Positions 17,141 to 24,918 of a DNA stretch of 44,608 bases are shown here, one piece after another. Source of the DNA: an uncultured Nitrospira sp. (GTDB lineage Bacteria; Nitrospirota; Nitrospiria; Nitrospirales; Nitrospiraceae). Under the pieces are notes generated by a model. That model saw nothing but the letters and a program-made list of their open reading frames with translations, did no database searches and was not told the DNA's origin. The first letter of the stretch is position 1. Every line of letters starts with the position of its first letter. The translations under genes and the position numbers were made by a program. The stretch spans positions 1 through 44,608 of the forward strand of contig CABVSR010000028.1 in NCBI GenBank assembly GCA_902500995.1, given 5' to 3'.

Positions 17141-17477
17141 CTGCATTTTCTGTCGTATCGTCGAGGGCGCCATTCCCGCGAAGATTGTCTACCAGGATGA
17201 TCGCGTGCTGGCGTTCGAAGACGTCAATGCCCAGGCGCCGGTCCATATGCTGGTGATTCCGAAGCGTCACGTGGCGGCTGTGCAAGATTGTCAGGACGGC
17301 GATCAGACGCTGTTGGGGTATTTGTTGTTGACCTGTTCTAAGGTCGCGGCTCTCAAGAATCTGGCTGCGTCCGGTTATCGGATTGTCACGAACACCGGGG
17401 CGGACGGCGGACAATCGGTGTTTCACCTGCACCTGCATGTCCTCGGCGGGAGGCACATGGGTTGGCCTCCGGGATAA
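17133..17477 (+). CDS. HIT family (histidine triad) hydrolase
   Basis: A 114-residue HINT-type nucleotide hydrolase/transferase. The triad is H98, H100, H102 in HLHLHVLGGR. N-terminal C4 and C7 (CIFC) resemble the partial zinc site of this family. HMLVIPKRH is the conserved strand before the nucleotide pocket. GAAGGGGGGA precedes the ATG, which lies inside the end of hisIE, so it is co-transcribed with the his genes. Members hydrolyse purine phosphoramidates; the physiological substrate is unknown. Confidence 0.93.
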   Translation: MGSCIFCRIVEGAIPAKIVYQDDRVLAFEDVNAQAPVHMLVIPKRHVAAVQDCQDGDQTLLGYLLLTCSKVAALKNLAASGYRIVTNTGADGGQSVFHLHLHVLGGRHMGWPPG

Positions 17478-17494
17478 TCCGCGCGGCTCCTCGA

Positions 17495-17530
17495 TTGACA
17501 CATATGTGAACCGTTTGTTAGGGTGAACGG
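17495..17530 (+). promoter_or_regulatory. candidate promoter of dnaG-rpoD with nested inverted repeats
   Basis: TTGACA at 17495-17500 is followed after 18 bases by TAGGGT (17519-17524), which keeps the key T, A and final T of the -10 box. A perfect 10-bp palindrome, CACATATGTG (17499-17508), overlaps the -35 end, and CCGTT (17511-17515) with AACGG (17526-17530) flanks the -10. These could be operator sites. Confidence 0.55.
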
Positions 17531-17606
17531 TCAACTTTCAATCGCGTCAAAGGCATCCAGCCGGCATTGACCGGTCGGATCCCTGCGGGCACTAGCGAGG
17601 ACCGCC

Positions 17607-19451
17607 GTGGGCCAAGGCCTGATTTCGGACGACGTCATCAACCAAATCAGAGACCGAGTGGACATCGCGGAAATCGTGGGCCAGCATGTGGCCTTGACTC
17701 GAGCCGGCCAGAACCTCAAGGGCCTGTGCCCCTTTCACCAAGAAAAGTCGCCTTCCTTCACCGTCAGTTCATCGCGGCAGATTTTTCACTGTTTCGGCTG
17801 CGGGGCCGGCGGCAATGTCTACACGTTTCTCATGAAACTCACCGGATCGACCTTTCCCGAAATTGTTCGAGATTTGGGGCGCAAGGTGGGAGTGGATGTT
17901 CCTGACGCGACCGGTGGCTACTCCAACGAGGCGCGCACGCAACTGAGCCGGTTGGAACGCCTCAACGCGGCTGCGGGTGCCTGGTACCAGCGTCTGTTGA
18001 CGGAAGGGGCGGCGGGAGCGCAGGCGAGGGCCTACCTCGAGAGTCGCGGCATCAACCCGCACACGTCGGCGCAATTCAACATCGGCTACGCTCCTCCGGA
18101 GTGGGACGGTCTGACCAAAGCCATGCTCAAAGAAGGATTTGCGCCGGCGGATCTCGTCGCGGCCGGTCTTTCGATTGCGCGCGACCAAGGCAGTTCGCAG
18201 AAGGCCGCGGCCTCGGGCCATTACGACCGGTTCCGCTCCCGGATCATGTTTCCCATTACGGACTTGCGGAAGCGCGTCGTGGCATTCGGCGGGCGGGTGC
18301 TTGGAGACGGGATGCCCAAGTACTTGAACTCCCCGGAAACACCGTTGTTTAAAAAGGGGCAGACCCTCTTTGCGTTGGATGCGGCTCGCGAAGCCGCCGG
18401 CCAGCAGCACACGTTGATCGTCGTCGAAGGATATTTCGATGCCGTGGCCTTGCACCAGGCCGGCATCCGCCATGTGGCGGCGACCTTGGGCACGGCCTTG
18501 ACCCCGGAACACATTACCGTCATCCGGCGGTTTGCCTCGAATATCGTGTTGCTGTTCGATCCGGACCAGGCCGGAGTCCGGGCGGCATTACGAACGCTGG
18601 ATCTGTTCGTCAATAGCGGCTTGAGCGTGAAGGTCGTCTCGCTTCCGGAGGGCGACGATCCGGATACCTATGTCCGACAGCATGGCGCCGAAGGGTTTGC
18701 GGCCTTGCATCGAGCGGCGCCCAGCCTGTTGGATTTTGCCGTGGAGCATAGTCTGCACTCCGCCGAATCGGGAAGTGTCGAAGACCGGATTCGAGCCGTG
18801 GACGCCGTCTTGCGTATTCTTCAGAAAGGCGCCCATCCCATCGAGCGGGAAGAGCGCATTCGACTGGTGGCGGAACGCCTGGGATTGAGTCAGCAGCGGC
18901 TGATCGAGCGCTATCCGGCGCTCCAATCGGAAGACCAGCGTCGCTCGGACCGGGGCATGAAACCTCCTGCGCTCTCTGCTCCGCCTAAAGTGAAGGCCTA
19001 CCCGGAAGAGCGCGATCTCGCGCACCTGCTCGTGCAAGGCAGTTTATCCACCGCGGATCTCCGGAAATTATCCCCCGAGGCGTTTTCAACGCCGGCGTAC
19101 CGGAGGCTGATCGAGTGTGCCATGCAACATCTGGGAGAGGACGGACGGGTATCCATCCGGAACCTGTTGAACGCCTTGATATCCGATGAAGTCTGCGGCT
19201 CGCTGGTCTCGGAGCTGTCGATGCAGGAGCAACACTATGATGACGTGCCGGCACACATTGCCGGGTGCTTGGAGACATTGGAGCGGCGAGGCCGGGAGCG
19301 GAGGATGGGGGCCTTGATTCAAGAATTGAAAGTCGCAGAACGCGAGCGGCGAGAAGATGAAGTGCATCGCCTGAACGGATTGATTAACGATATGCGGATT
19401 CGGAAAGCCGGTGTGGTGCCGGTTGCGCTGACGTCTGCGGTGAAGGAGTAG
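17607..19451 (+). CDS. dnaG: DNA primase
   Basis: A 614-residue primase that makes RNA primers at the replication fork. The N-terminal CHC2-type zinc finger is C41, H44, C62, C65 (CPFH...CFGC). The primase core has YRF-type SRIMFPI with VVAFGGRVL, and the TOPRIM domain shows VVEGYFDAVA and LLFDPDQAG. The C-terminal region (about 440-600) should bind the replicative helicase DnaB. It starts with GTG behind GAGGA and is followed after 3 bases by rpoD, the conserved dnaG-rpoD macromolecular synthesis pair, here without rpsU upstream. Confidence 0.97.
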   Translation: MGQGLISDDVINQIRDRVDIAEIVGQHVALTRAGQNLKGLCPFHQEKSPSFTVSSSRQIFHCFGCGAGGNVYTFLMKLTGSTFPEIVRDLGRKVGVDVPDATGGYSNEARTQLSRLERLNAAAGAWYQRLLTEGAAGAQARAYLESRGINPHTSAQFNIGYAPPEWDGLTKAMLKEGFAPADLVAAGLSIARDQGSSQKAAASGHYDRFRSRIMFPITDLRKRVVAFGGRVLGDGMPKYLNSPETPLFKKGQTLFALDAAREAAGQQHTLIVVEGYFDAVALHQAGIRHVAATLGTALTPEHITVIRRFASNIVLLFDPDQAGVRAALRTLDLFVNSGLSVKVVSLPEGDDPDTYVRQHGAEGFAALHRAAPSLLDFAVEHSLHSAESGSVEDRIRAVDAVLRILQKGAHPIEREERIRLVAERLGLSQQRLIERYPALQSEDQRRSDRGMKPPALSAPPKVKAYPEERDLAHLLVQGSLSTADLRKLSPEAFSTPAYRRLIECAMQHLGEDGRVSIRNLLNALISDEVCGSLVSELSMQEQHYDDVPAHIAGCLETLERRGRERRMGALIQELKVAERERREDEVHRLNGLINDMRIRKAGVVPVALTSAVKE

Positions 19452-19454
19452 GGT

Positions 19455-21260
19455 ATGCCGAAACAAGAATTACTCGGCGAGGTGAAGAAGCTCATCAATC
19501 TCGGCAAGGAGAAGGGCTTTCTCACGTACGACGATCTCAACAGCACCTTGCCGGCGGATGTCGTCTCATCGGACCAATTCAGCACGATTATGACCATGTT
19601 CGGCGAAATGGACATCGAGATTGTGGAGTCCGCTGAGACGGAGCGCACTCCGAAGGCCGCCGAGGGGGAAGAGGCGATCGAGGAAAGCGAAGAATCCGAC
19701 TCATCGGAAGAGAACGAGAAGGAAATCGATCTCACACCGGGCGCGCTCAGCCGCACCGACGATCCTGTCCGGCTGTACTTGAAGGAAATGGGCAGCGTGG
19801 CGCTGCTGAGCCGCGAGGGCGAAATCGAGATCGCCAAGCGGATCGAAGAAGGAAAGAAGGATATCGCCACGGTCGTCTATGGGCTGCCGATGACCTTGGA
19901 GTTCGTCCTCAATCTCCGCGATCAGCTCAAGAACGGCAAGATCGATGTGCGGGAGATCGTGCCGGTGGTGGAGACGGAAGAGGACTTCGAAGAAGAAGCG
20001 GTTGAAAAGGATTACGAAGAGCTGCGGGTGAAAACGCTGGACTCCCTGAACGCCGTGCGCAAGGTCTCCGCCTCGCTGAAAGATCTGTACGATAAGGCTC
20101 GCCATGTCGGGGCCGATCCGGAAAAGCAGAAGAAGTTGCGCAAGCAGATCGACACGGTGCGCGGCCAGGTCGTGGACAAAATGGAGTCGGTGAACCTGCA
20201 CGGCGTGCTGAAAGACCGCATGACCCAGCGAGTGCGCGACCTGAATCTGCTGTTCCGTCAGTCGGAGCGGGAGATTACGAGCTGCCAGCGCCGCCTCGGT
20301 GTCGGCGGGGAAGCCGGCGCGGAATTGCTACGCAAGTTATGCCGAACCCATAAAGATCTACTGGCGGTGAAGCGCCGGACGGGGCTGTCCGAAGAAGTAC
20401 TCCAGGACATCAAGAAACATTACCAGGCCGCCAAGGGCCGCATCCGTCAGCTCGAAGAGGAAGAAGCGCTGATATCGGCCGAAGAGATCAAGGATGCTGT
20501 GAAGCATCTCGATGTGGCGGAGGAAAAGGTCAAGCGCGGGAAAGCCGAATTGGTGGAGGCCAATCTGCGGTTGGTGGTGAGTATCGCCAAGAAGTACACC
20601 AACCGTGGATTGCAATTCCTGGATTTGATTCAGGAAGGCAATATCGGCCTGATGAAGGCGGTCGATAAGTTTGAATACAAGCGCGGCTATAAGTTCAGTA
20701 CCTATGCGACGTGGTGGATCCGACAAGCCATTACCCGCGCGATTGCCGACCAGGCTCGCACCATCCGCATTCCGGTTCACATGATCGAAACCATCAACAA
20801 GCTGATCAGGACCTCGCGCCACCTGGTGCAGAAACTCGGTCGCGAACCGACGCCGGAAGAAATTGCGGAGCGGATGGACTTGCCGCTGGATAAGGTGCGG
20901 AAGATTCTGAAAATCGCGCGCGAGCCGATTTCTCTCGAAACCCCGATCGGCGAGGAAGAAGACAGCCATTTAGGGGACTTCATTGAGGACAAGAAAGCCG
21001 TCTCGCCGTTGGAAGCGGCCATCCGCTACGATTTACAGCGGCAGATCAACGGCGCGCTGGAAACCCTGACCCCTCGCGAAGAAAAAGTGTTGCGCAAACG
21101 GTTCGGCATCGGCGAGGCGACCGATCATACCCTGGAAGAAGTGGGGCAGGATTTTGAGGTCACCCGCGAGCGCATTCGACAAATCGAAGCCAAAGCGTTG
21201 CGGAAGCTGCGGCATCCGAGCCGCAGTAAGAAGCTCCGTAGTTTCGTGGAGAGTCTCTAG
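19455..21260 (+). CDS. rpoD: RNA polymerase primary sigma factor RpoD (sigma70)
   Basis: A 601-residue housekeeping sigma factor. Region 1.1 (about 1-60) is followed by an acidic linker, region 1.2 ([11 protein letters not shown]), a long charged non-conserved region (about 140-340), region 2 with [25 protein letters not shown] and [15 protein letters not shown], region 3, and region 4 with [14 protein letters not shown] and [18 protein letters not shown]. Length matches group 1 sigmas. GGAG precedes the ATG. The consensus-like -35/-10 boxes seen elsewhere in the window agree with such a sigma. A tRNA gene with its own promoter follows. Confidence 0.97.
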   Translation: MPKQELLGEVKKLINLGKEKGFLTYDDLNSTLPADVVSSDQFSTIMTMFGEMDIEIVESAETERTPKAAEGEEAIEESEESDSSEENEKEIDLTPGALSRTDDPVRLYLKEMGSVALLSREGEIEIAKRIEEGKKDIATVVYGLPMTLEFVLNLRDQLKNGKIDVREIVPVVETEEDFEEEAVEKDYEELRVKTLDSLNAVRKVSASLKDLYDKARHVGADPEKQKKLRKQIDTVRGQVVDKMESVNLHGVLKDRMTQRVRDLNLLFRQSEREITSCQRRLGVGGEAGAELLRKLCRTHKDLLAVKRRTGLSEEVLQDIKKHYQAAKGRIRQLEEEEALISAEEIKDAVKHLDVAEEKVKRGKAELVEANLRLVVSIAKKYTNRGLQFLDLIQEGNIGLMKAVDKFEYKRGYKFSTYATWWIRQAITRAIADQARTIRIPVHMIETINKLIRTSRHLVQKLGREPTPEEIAERMDLPLDKVRKILKIAREPISLETPIGEEEDSHLGDFIEDKKAVSPLEAAIRYDLQRQINGALETLTPREEKVLRKRFGIGEATDHTLEEVGQDFEVTRERIRQIEAKALRKLRHPSRSKKLRSFVESL

Positions 21261-21280
21261 GTGCGGTTAGGACTGTCGGT

Positions 21281-21310
21281 TTGACTCTGTCCGACCGGCA
21301 GCTTTAGAAT
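21281..21310 (+). promoter_or_regulatory. sigma70 promoter of the CAU-anticodon tRNA
   Basis: TTGACT at 21281-21286, an 18-base spacer and TAGAAT at 21305-21310. The tRNA begins about 57 bases after the predicted start site. Confidence 0.78.
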
Positions 21311-21373
21311 CAGGCCGCTCGAACCAGGAGTGCCGCAATGCAGGCTGAGGCCAGATCGCTGGCCGGCAGAGCT

Positions 21374-21450
21374 GGGCCCATAGCTCAGGTGGTTAGAGCG
21401 GCTGACTCATAATCAGCTGGTCCTAGGTTCAAGTCCTAGTGGGCCCACCA
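21374..21450 (+). tRNA. tRNA with CAU anticodon, probably tRNA-Ile2 (lysidine-modified)
   Basis: A complete 77-base tRNA with encoded CCA: acceptor GGGCCCA/TGGGCCC, D arm GCTC/GAGC, anticodon stem GCTGA/TCAGC around CTCATAA, T stem CTAGG/CCTAG. The anticodon CAU would be called Met by codon alone. The acceptor has C4-G69 and C5-G68, identity pairs recognised by the lysidine synthetase TilS in tRNA-Ile2, and the anticodon stem and T loop resemble E. coli Ile2 more than elongator Met. It lacks the C1-A72 mismatch of initiator tRNA. I favour Ile2; elongator Met is the alternative. Confidence 0.8.
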
Positions 21451-21527
21451 GCCTGAGCGCCTCACGATGATTCCGGTGCGAGAGGCGTCCTATCGACGCG
21501 GCTTTCGCGCAATGCACAAGGAGCCCG

Positions 21528-22304
21528 TTGAATCTCCAGCTTTCCCCGCTCATCGAACTGCAGAAACTCGATCTCCGCATCGCCGACCTCAAGGAACAAC
21601 GGCGAAAAATACCGGAACGGCTTGAACTGAATGAAGCTCCTCTTCGGGACGCCAGACGGGTCGTTCAAGAGGCGTCGGCATCCGTCGAGGTGCTGATCAA
21701 GGAACGGCGCAGTAGCGAGAAGGATCTTGAGGCGCACGAAGATCGTATCGGCAAGATGAAAGATCGCGCCGCCCAGTTGAAGACCAACCAGGAATATCAA
21801 GCGCACCTCTTCGAAGTGGAGCTGGCCAACAAGAAGCGTGGTGAGATCGAGGAGAAGATCCTTCTGGCGATGGAGCAGATCGAACAGACTCAACGGACGA
21901 TCGCCACTGCCCAGGCGCAACTCAAAGAATCGGAAGCCCTGTTCGTCAAAGAGAAAGCGATCCTCGACGAGAAGGATCACGTTCTCGCCGCGGAACTCGC
22001 AGAGTTGGAAGTTCAGCAGACGCAATTGTCGGCGCGAGTCGAGAAGGGGCTTCTCGCGCGGTACAACAAGTTGAAAAGCACCAGAAAAGACCAAGCCCTG
22101 GCGCAGATCAAAGAGGGGATTTGCGTCGGCTGCCGGCTCCAGTTGCCGCCACAATTGATCTCCCAAGTGAAGCGCGGAGACGACGTCTATACCTGCCCCT
22201 ATTGCTACCGGATGTTGTATTGGGAAGGGGAGCCCGTTTCGGAAGGGAAACGTCCTCAGGTGCAGGATCAAGCGAAGGATTTTGAACTCGGGGAATCCGT
22301 CTAG
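21528..22304 (+). CDS. coiled-coil zinc-ribbon protein (C4-type, DUF164-like)
   Basis: A 258-residue protein with a long coiled coil (about 10-180, heptad-rich Glu/Lys/Leu) and a C-terminal four-cysteine zinc ribbon: ICVGCRLQLPPQL, then YTCPYCYRML. This layout matches the C4-type zinc ribbon family often annotated DUF164 or CdsZ-like, of uncertain nucleic-acid or assembly role. The start is TTG at 21528 with AAGGAG 4 bases upstream; no in-frame ATG is available nearby. It converges on the RNase H gene, overlapping by 4 bases. Confidence 0.85.
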   Translation: MNLQLSPLIELQKLDLRIADLKEQRRKIPERLELNEAPLRDARRVVQEASASVEVLIKERRSSEKDLEAHEDRIGKMKDRAAQLKTNQEYQAHLFEVELANKKRGEIEEKILLAMEQIEQTQRTIATAQAQLKESEALFVKEKAILDEKDHVLAAELAELEVQQTQLSARVEKGLLARYNKLKSTRKDQALAQIKEGICVGCRLQLPPQLISQVKRGDDVYTCPYCYRMLYWEGEPVSEGKRPQVQDQAKDFELGESV

Positions 22305-22960
22305 CTTCCCGCCAGCACCTGCTTCGTCGTCTTGAAGTGCAGTTTCGCGACGGTCCCTAAGCGATCCTCACCGTATTTCCTGACCACCATGCGTCCTGCG
22401 AGCTCCACCGCTGCAGATGCCCCCTTGGGCAGCGCGGTGCGTACGTCTTCCGAAAGCCGCTGAAGCCGCAGAAGGAATTCCGCGCGAGCAAGAATCGAGG
22501 CGGCCGCCACGGCCAAGTCTGCCTCTGCCTTCGTGCGTTGCACCAGCCGGATCTGCTTGCCTTTTTCCAGGAGCGCACGAAGGATCAATCGTTCATCGCC
22601 GAACTGGTCGGCGATCGCCAGATCGCAGTCGACCTCCTGGAGCAGGTTTTCCAGCGCCCGCGCATGGCCCCAGGCCAGGAGCCGGTTGAGGTTGTTGATT
22701 TTGGCATACAGCTCGTTGTAGCGCTGGGGTCCGATTGCCACGACGCTATGGGGACAGACCAGGCGGATATCGGGCGCCATGTCGAGAATGCGTCCATCTG
22801 AGATTTTCTTGCTGTCTCGGACCTGCATCAGAGCCAGGTCCTGTTCCGACGCCGGCGTGACGAAGACCGCGGCGATCACCAGAGGACCGAAATAGTCTCC
22901 CTTGCCGGATTCGTCGATTCCAATGCGGTTCAACGATGAAAGCGTGCTGGTGGCAGGCAC
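22301..22960 (-). CDS. rnhC: ribonuclease H, HIII-like
   Basis: A 219-residue RNase H2/H3-fold nuclease cleaving RNA in RNA/DNA hybrids. RIGIDESGKGDYFGPLVIAAV has catalytic D16 and E17 and the GKGDYFGP form that marks RNase HIII rather than HII. DSKKISD, INNLNRLLAWGHARAL, LAIADQFGD and TKAEADLAVAAASILAR are also HIII-like. The N-terminal TBP-like substrate-binding domain (about 80 residues) of classical HIII is missing. The start is GTG at 22960 with GGGAG 9 bases upstream. Catalytic class is inferred from motifs. Confidence 0.85.
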   Translation of the reverse strand: MPATSTLSSLNRIGIDESGKGDYFGPLVIAAVFVTPASEQDLALMQVRDSKKISDGRILDMAPDIRLVCPHSVVAIGPQRYNELYAKINNLNRLLAWGHARALENLLQEVDCDLAIADQFGDERLILRALLEKGKQIRLVQRTKAEADLAVAAASILARAEFLLRLQRLSEDVRTALPKGASAAVELAGRMVVRKYGEDRLGTVAKLHFKTTKQVLAGS

Positions 22961-23043
22961 TCGGTGAAACTCCCAGGTGGAAACGGGCAGGGCGGAGGGG
23001 TAATCTAGCAGAGCATACCAGGCCGGTCAATTTGCGGAGGCGT

Positions 23044-23937
23044 ATGATGAAGATGGAAGGTGATCGAAGCGGCAGGCGTACAGCTGCCGTCGTGTCAAAC
23101 TGGTTGTGGCTGGCCTGCGGCATCGTGAGCCTGCTGGTGACGACCGGGTGTCAAACCAATCCCTACACCGGGCGATGGCAGCTGATGATGATGCCGATGT
23201 CGCGGGAGGTGCAGATGGGCGCGCAGGCCTATGCCGAGGTCAAGAGCGATCCCAAAATGAAGCCCTCCACCGATCCGCGGGAGATCGAGCCGGTCAAACG
23301 GGTCGCCGCGAGAGTGATCGAGGCCGCCAAACGATCCAAATACAGCGAGATGGCCAACCAATTTGACTGGGAAGTGACGGTCATCAAGGACGACAAGACC
23401 ATGAACGCCTTCGCGCTGCCGGGCGGCAAGATCGCGGTCTACACTGGAATTTTTCCGGTGGCCAGGACCGAGGCCGGACTCGCGGCGGTGATGGGGCATG
23501 AAGTCGTGCATGCGTTGGCCCGCCACGGCGGCGAGCGGATGAGCCAGAACACCCTGGCGCAGACGACCTTGCAGGCGATCGGTATCGCTCTGGGGGTGAG
23601 CGGCGCCAATCCGGTTCTTTCCCAAGCGGGGATGGCGGCACTAGGGGTCGGCGCCCAGGTCGGAGTGTTGCTTCCGTTCAGCCGCAAACACGAGTCGGAG
23701 GCAGACTATGTGGGCGTATTGCTGGCGGCGGACGCGGGGTATGACCCGCGGGAGGCGATTCAATTGTGGCAAAGAATGGGCGAGCTGTCCGAAGGCAAAT
23801 CTCCCTCTGAATTTATGTCGACCCATCCGAGCCACGAAACCAGAATCCAGCAGCTTGAGGAATGGATGGCCGAGGCAATGCCGGTCTACCAATCCAAATC
23901 TCCTGCGCCCAACCACGAGTTGCCGGCAGTACGTTAA
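23044..23937 (+). CDS. M48 family metalloprotease, lipoprotein
   Basis: A 297-residue zinc metallopeptidase. A hydrophobic N-terminal segment (about 18-34) ends LVTTGC with Cys36 as the likely lipidation site, so it should face the periplasm. The zinc site is H152-E153-x2-H156 (GHEVVHALARH) with third ligand E217 in HESEAD. It resembles small outer-membrane-associated M48 enzymes used in envelope quality control (LoiP/YcaL type). THPSHETRIQQLEEWM ends the catalytic domain. GCGGAGG precedes tandem ATGs at 23044 and 23047. The frame is open upstream but would cover the rnhC promoter area. Confidence 0.9.
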   Translation: MMKMEGDRSGRRTAAVVSNWLWLACGIVSLLVTTGCQTNPYTGRWQLMMMPMSREVQMGAQAYAEVKSDPKMKPSTDPREIEPVKRVAARVIEAAKRSKYSEMANQFDWEVTVIKDDKTMNAFALPGGKIAVYTGIFPVARTEAGLAAVMGHEVVHALARHGGERMSQNTLAQTTLQAIGIALGVSGANPVLSQAGMAALGVGAQVGVLLPFSRKHESEADYVGVLLAADAGYDPREAIQLWQRMGELSEGKSPSEFMSTHPSHETRIQQLEEWMAEAMPVYQSKSPAPNHELPAVR

Positions 23938-23955
23938 GGTCATCCGGCTCACTGC

Positions 23956-23984
23956 TTGAATCACCAGGCACCGGCTCGTATACT
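23956..23984 (+). promoter_or_regulatory. promoter of the RNase P RNA gene
   Basis: TTGAAT (23956-23961), a 17-base spacer and TATACT (23979-23984). The predicted start, about 23990, coincides with the 5' strand of the RNase P P1 helix. Confidence 0.8.
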
Positions 23985-23989
23985 TTGCT

Positions 23990-24430
23990 CGCGCGCTGGG
24001 GAGACACGGGTGCTCGCTCGCCGGGCCGTCCCGGCGGGAGGAAAGTCCGGACTCCAAGGGCAAGGACGCTGGATAACGTCCAGGCGGAGCGATCCGACAC
24101 CAGCACCACAGAAAACAAACCGCCGATGGCCGGCGTGAGAAACCTCGGTTCCTCGTGGCGGCTCAGGTAAGGGTGAAACGGCGGGGTAAGAGCCCACCGC
24201 GGTGATGGCGACATCAACGGCACGGTAAGCGTCGTCCGGAGCAAGACCAAATAGGGAGACGCCCGCGGGCTCGTCAGAGCCCAGCGGAAAGGCCGGCCCG
24301 GCCGAGGTCTCCGGGTAGGTTGCTTGAGGCTCGAGGTAACTCGAGTCCCAGAGAAATGATCACCCCCGTGTGAGCGCAAGCTTCATGCGGGACAGAATCC
24401 GGCTTATAGGGTTTCTCCAACGCGCTTTTT
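23990..24430 (+). ncRNA. rnpB: RNase P RNA (bacterial type A)
   Basis: The catalytic RNA of RNase P, which matures tRNA 5' ends. GAGGAAAGTCCGGACTCC (24038-24055) is the universal 5' core. ACAGAAAAC near 24107, GGGTGAAACGGCGGGGTAAG and AGAGCCCACCGC follow in the right order, and GACAGAATCCGGCTTATAGG (24391-24410) is the conserved 3' end. GCGCGCTGGGGAGAC at 23991 pairs with the sequence ending AACGCGC at 24425 to close P1, followed by six T. About 435 nt is a normal length. Exact ends are approximate. Its 3' end overlaps a minus-strand gene. Confidence 0.96.
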
Positions 24431-24686
24431 TAATCGCCTTCCGCAGGTCCCCGCCGGTGACCTTGCCGGAAAGCACCTCCCGCTCGTCCACCAGCACGAC
24501 AGGTATGCGATCTCCGTATTGCTGGCGGAGGCCTTCATCACGATCAATGTCGACGATGGTCAGATCGAAGGTGAGCTCCTCCTGCACCTGAGCCGCCACG
24601 CGGGCCACCACATGGCACAGATGACAGTCGTGGCGGGACAGGATCGTAACGCGCATGGGACTCATGACCATTGGGATGGGCGTCAT
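24360..24686 (-). CDS. glutaredoxin-like thioredoxin-fold protein
   Basis: A 108-residue protein with a glutaredoxin-like (DUF836-type) fold: VTILSRHDCHLCHVV with the redox pair C21 and C24, a cis-proline segment DRIPVVLVDER, and GKVTGGDLRKAI at the end of the fold. Several start codons are possible; the ATG at 24686 has AGAGG 7 bases upstream. The last roughly 23 residues (RNPISRILSRMKLALTRG at the end) are read from the antisense of the RNase P RNA 3' end, so this tail is constrained by rnpB and is probably not functional itself. Confidence 0.8.
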   Translation of the reverse strand: MTPIPMVMSPMRVTILSRHDCHLCHVVARVAAQVQEELTFDLTIVDIDRDEGLRQQYGDRIPVVLVDEREVLSGKVTGGDLRKAIKKARWRNPISRILSRMKLALTRG

Positions 24687-24761
24687 ATACAGGCCTCTGC
24701 GTATACCACGAGACGGGGACCCGCACCAGCGGTTCTGCGTCGTGTCCACCGCGCGGCTCTC

Positions 24762-24791
24762 TTGACCTCACTTGCGGGCTGGTGATACGAT
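24762..24791 (+). promoter_or_regulatory. promoter of the ilvBNC operon
   Basis: TTGACC (24762-24767), an 18-base spacer and TACGAT (24786-24791). About 120 bases of leader follow before ilvB, including the stem CCCTCG/CGAGGG just ahead of the ribosome binding site (24889-24910), which could modulate translation. No leader peptide rich in branched-chain codons was seen. Confidence 0.65.
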
Positions 24792-24918
24792 CCGCCATCT
24801 TACCCATTGATTTTTCTCACAGATCGTAGCAGTCTGTGTCGCAGGTATGACGCAGACGTGCCGCTGTTTCCCGTGACGACACACGTCCCTCGCCATCATG
24901 CGCGAGGGGGAGGGTGAT

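Noticed and set aside
21451..21510. CGCCTC/GAGGCG hairpin after the CAU tRNA as a terminator
   Set aside because: No T-run follows the stem, so it may only be a processing hairpin or chance.
22936..23043. 36-codon N-terminal extension of the M48 protease
   Set aside because: Arg/Trp-rich leader would hide the lipoprotein signal; GGAGG marks the ATG at 23044/23047.
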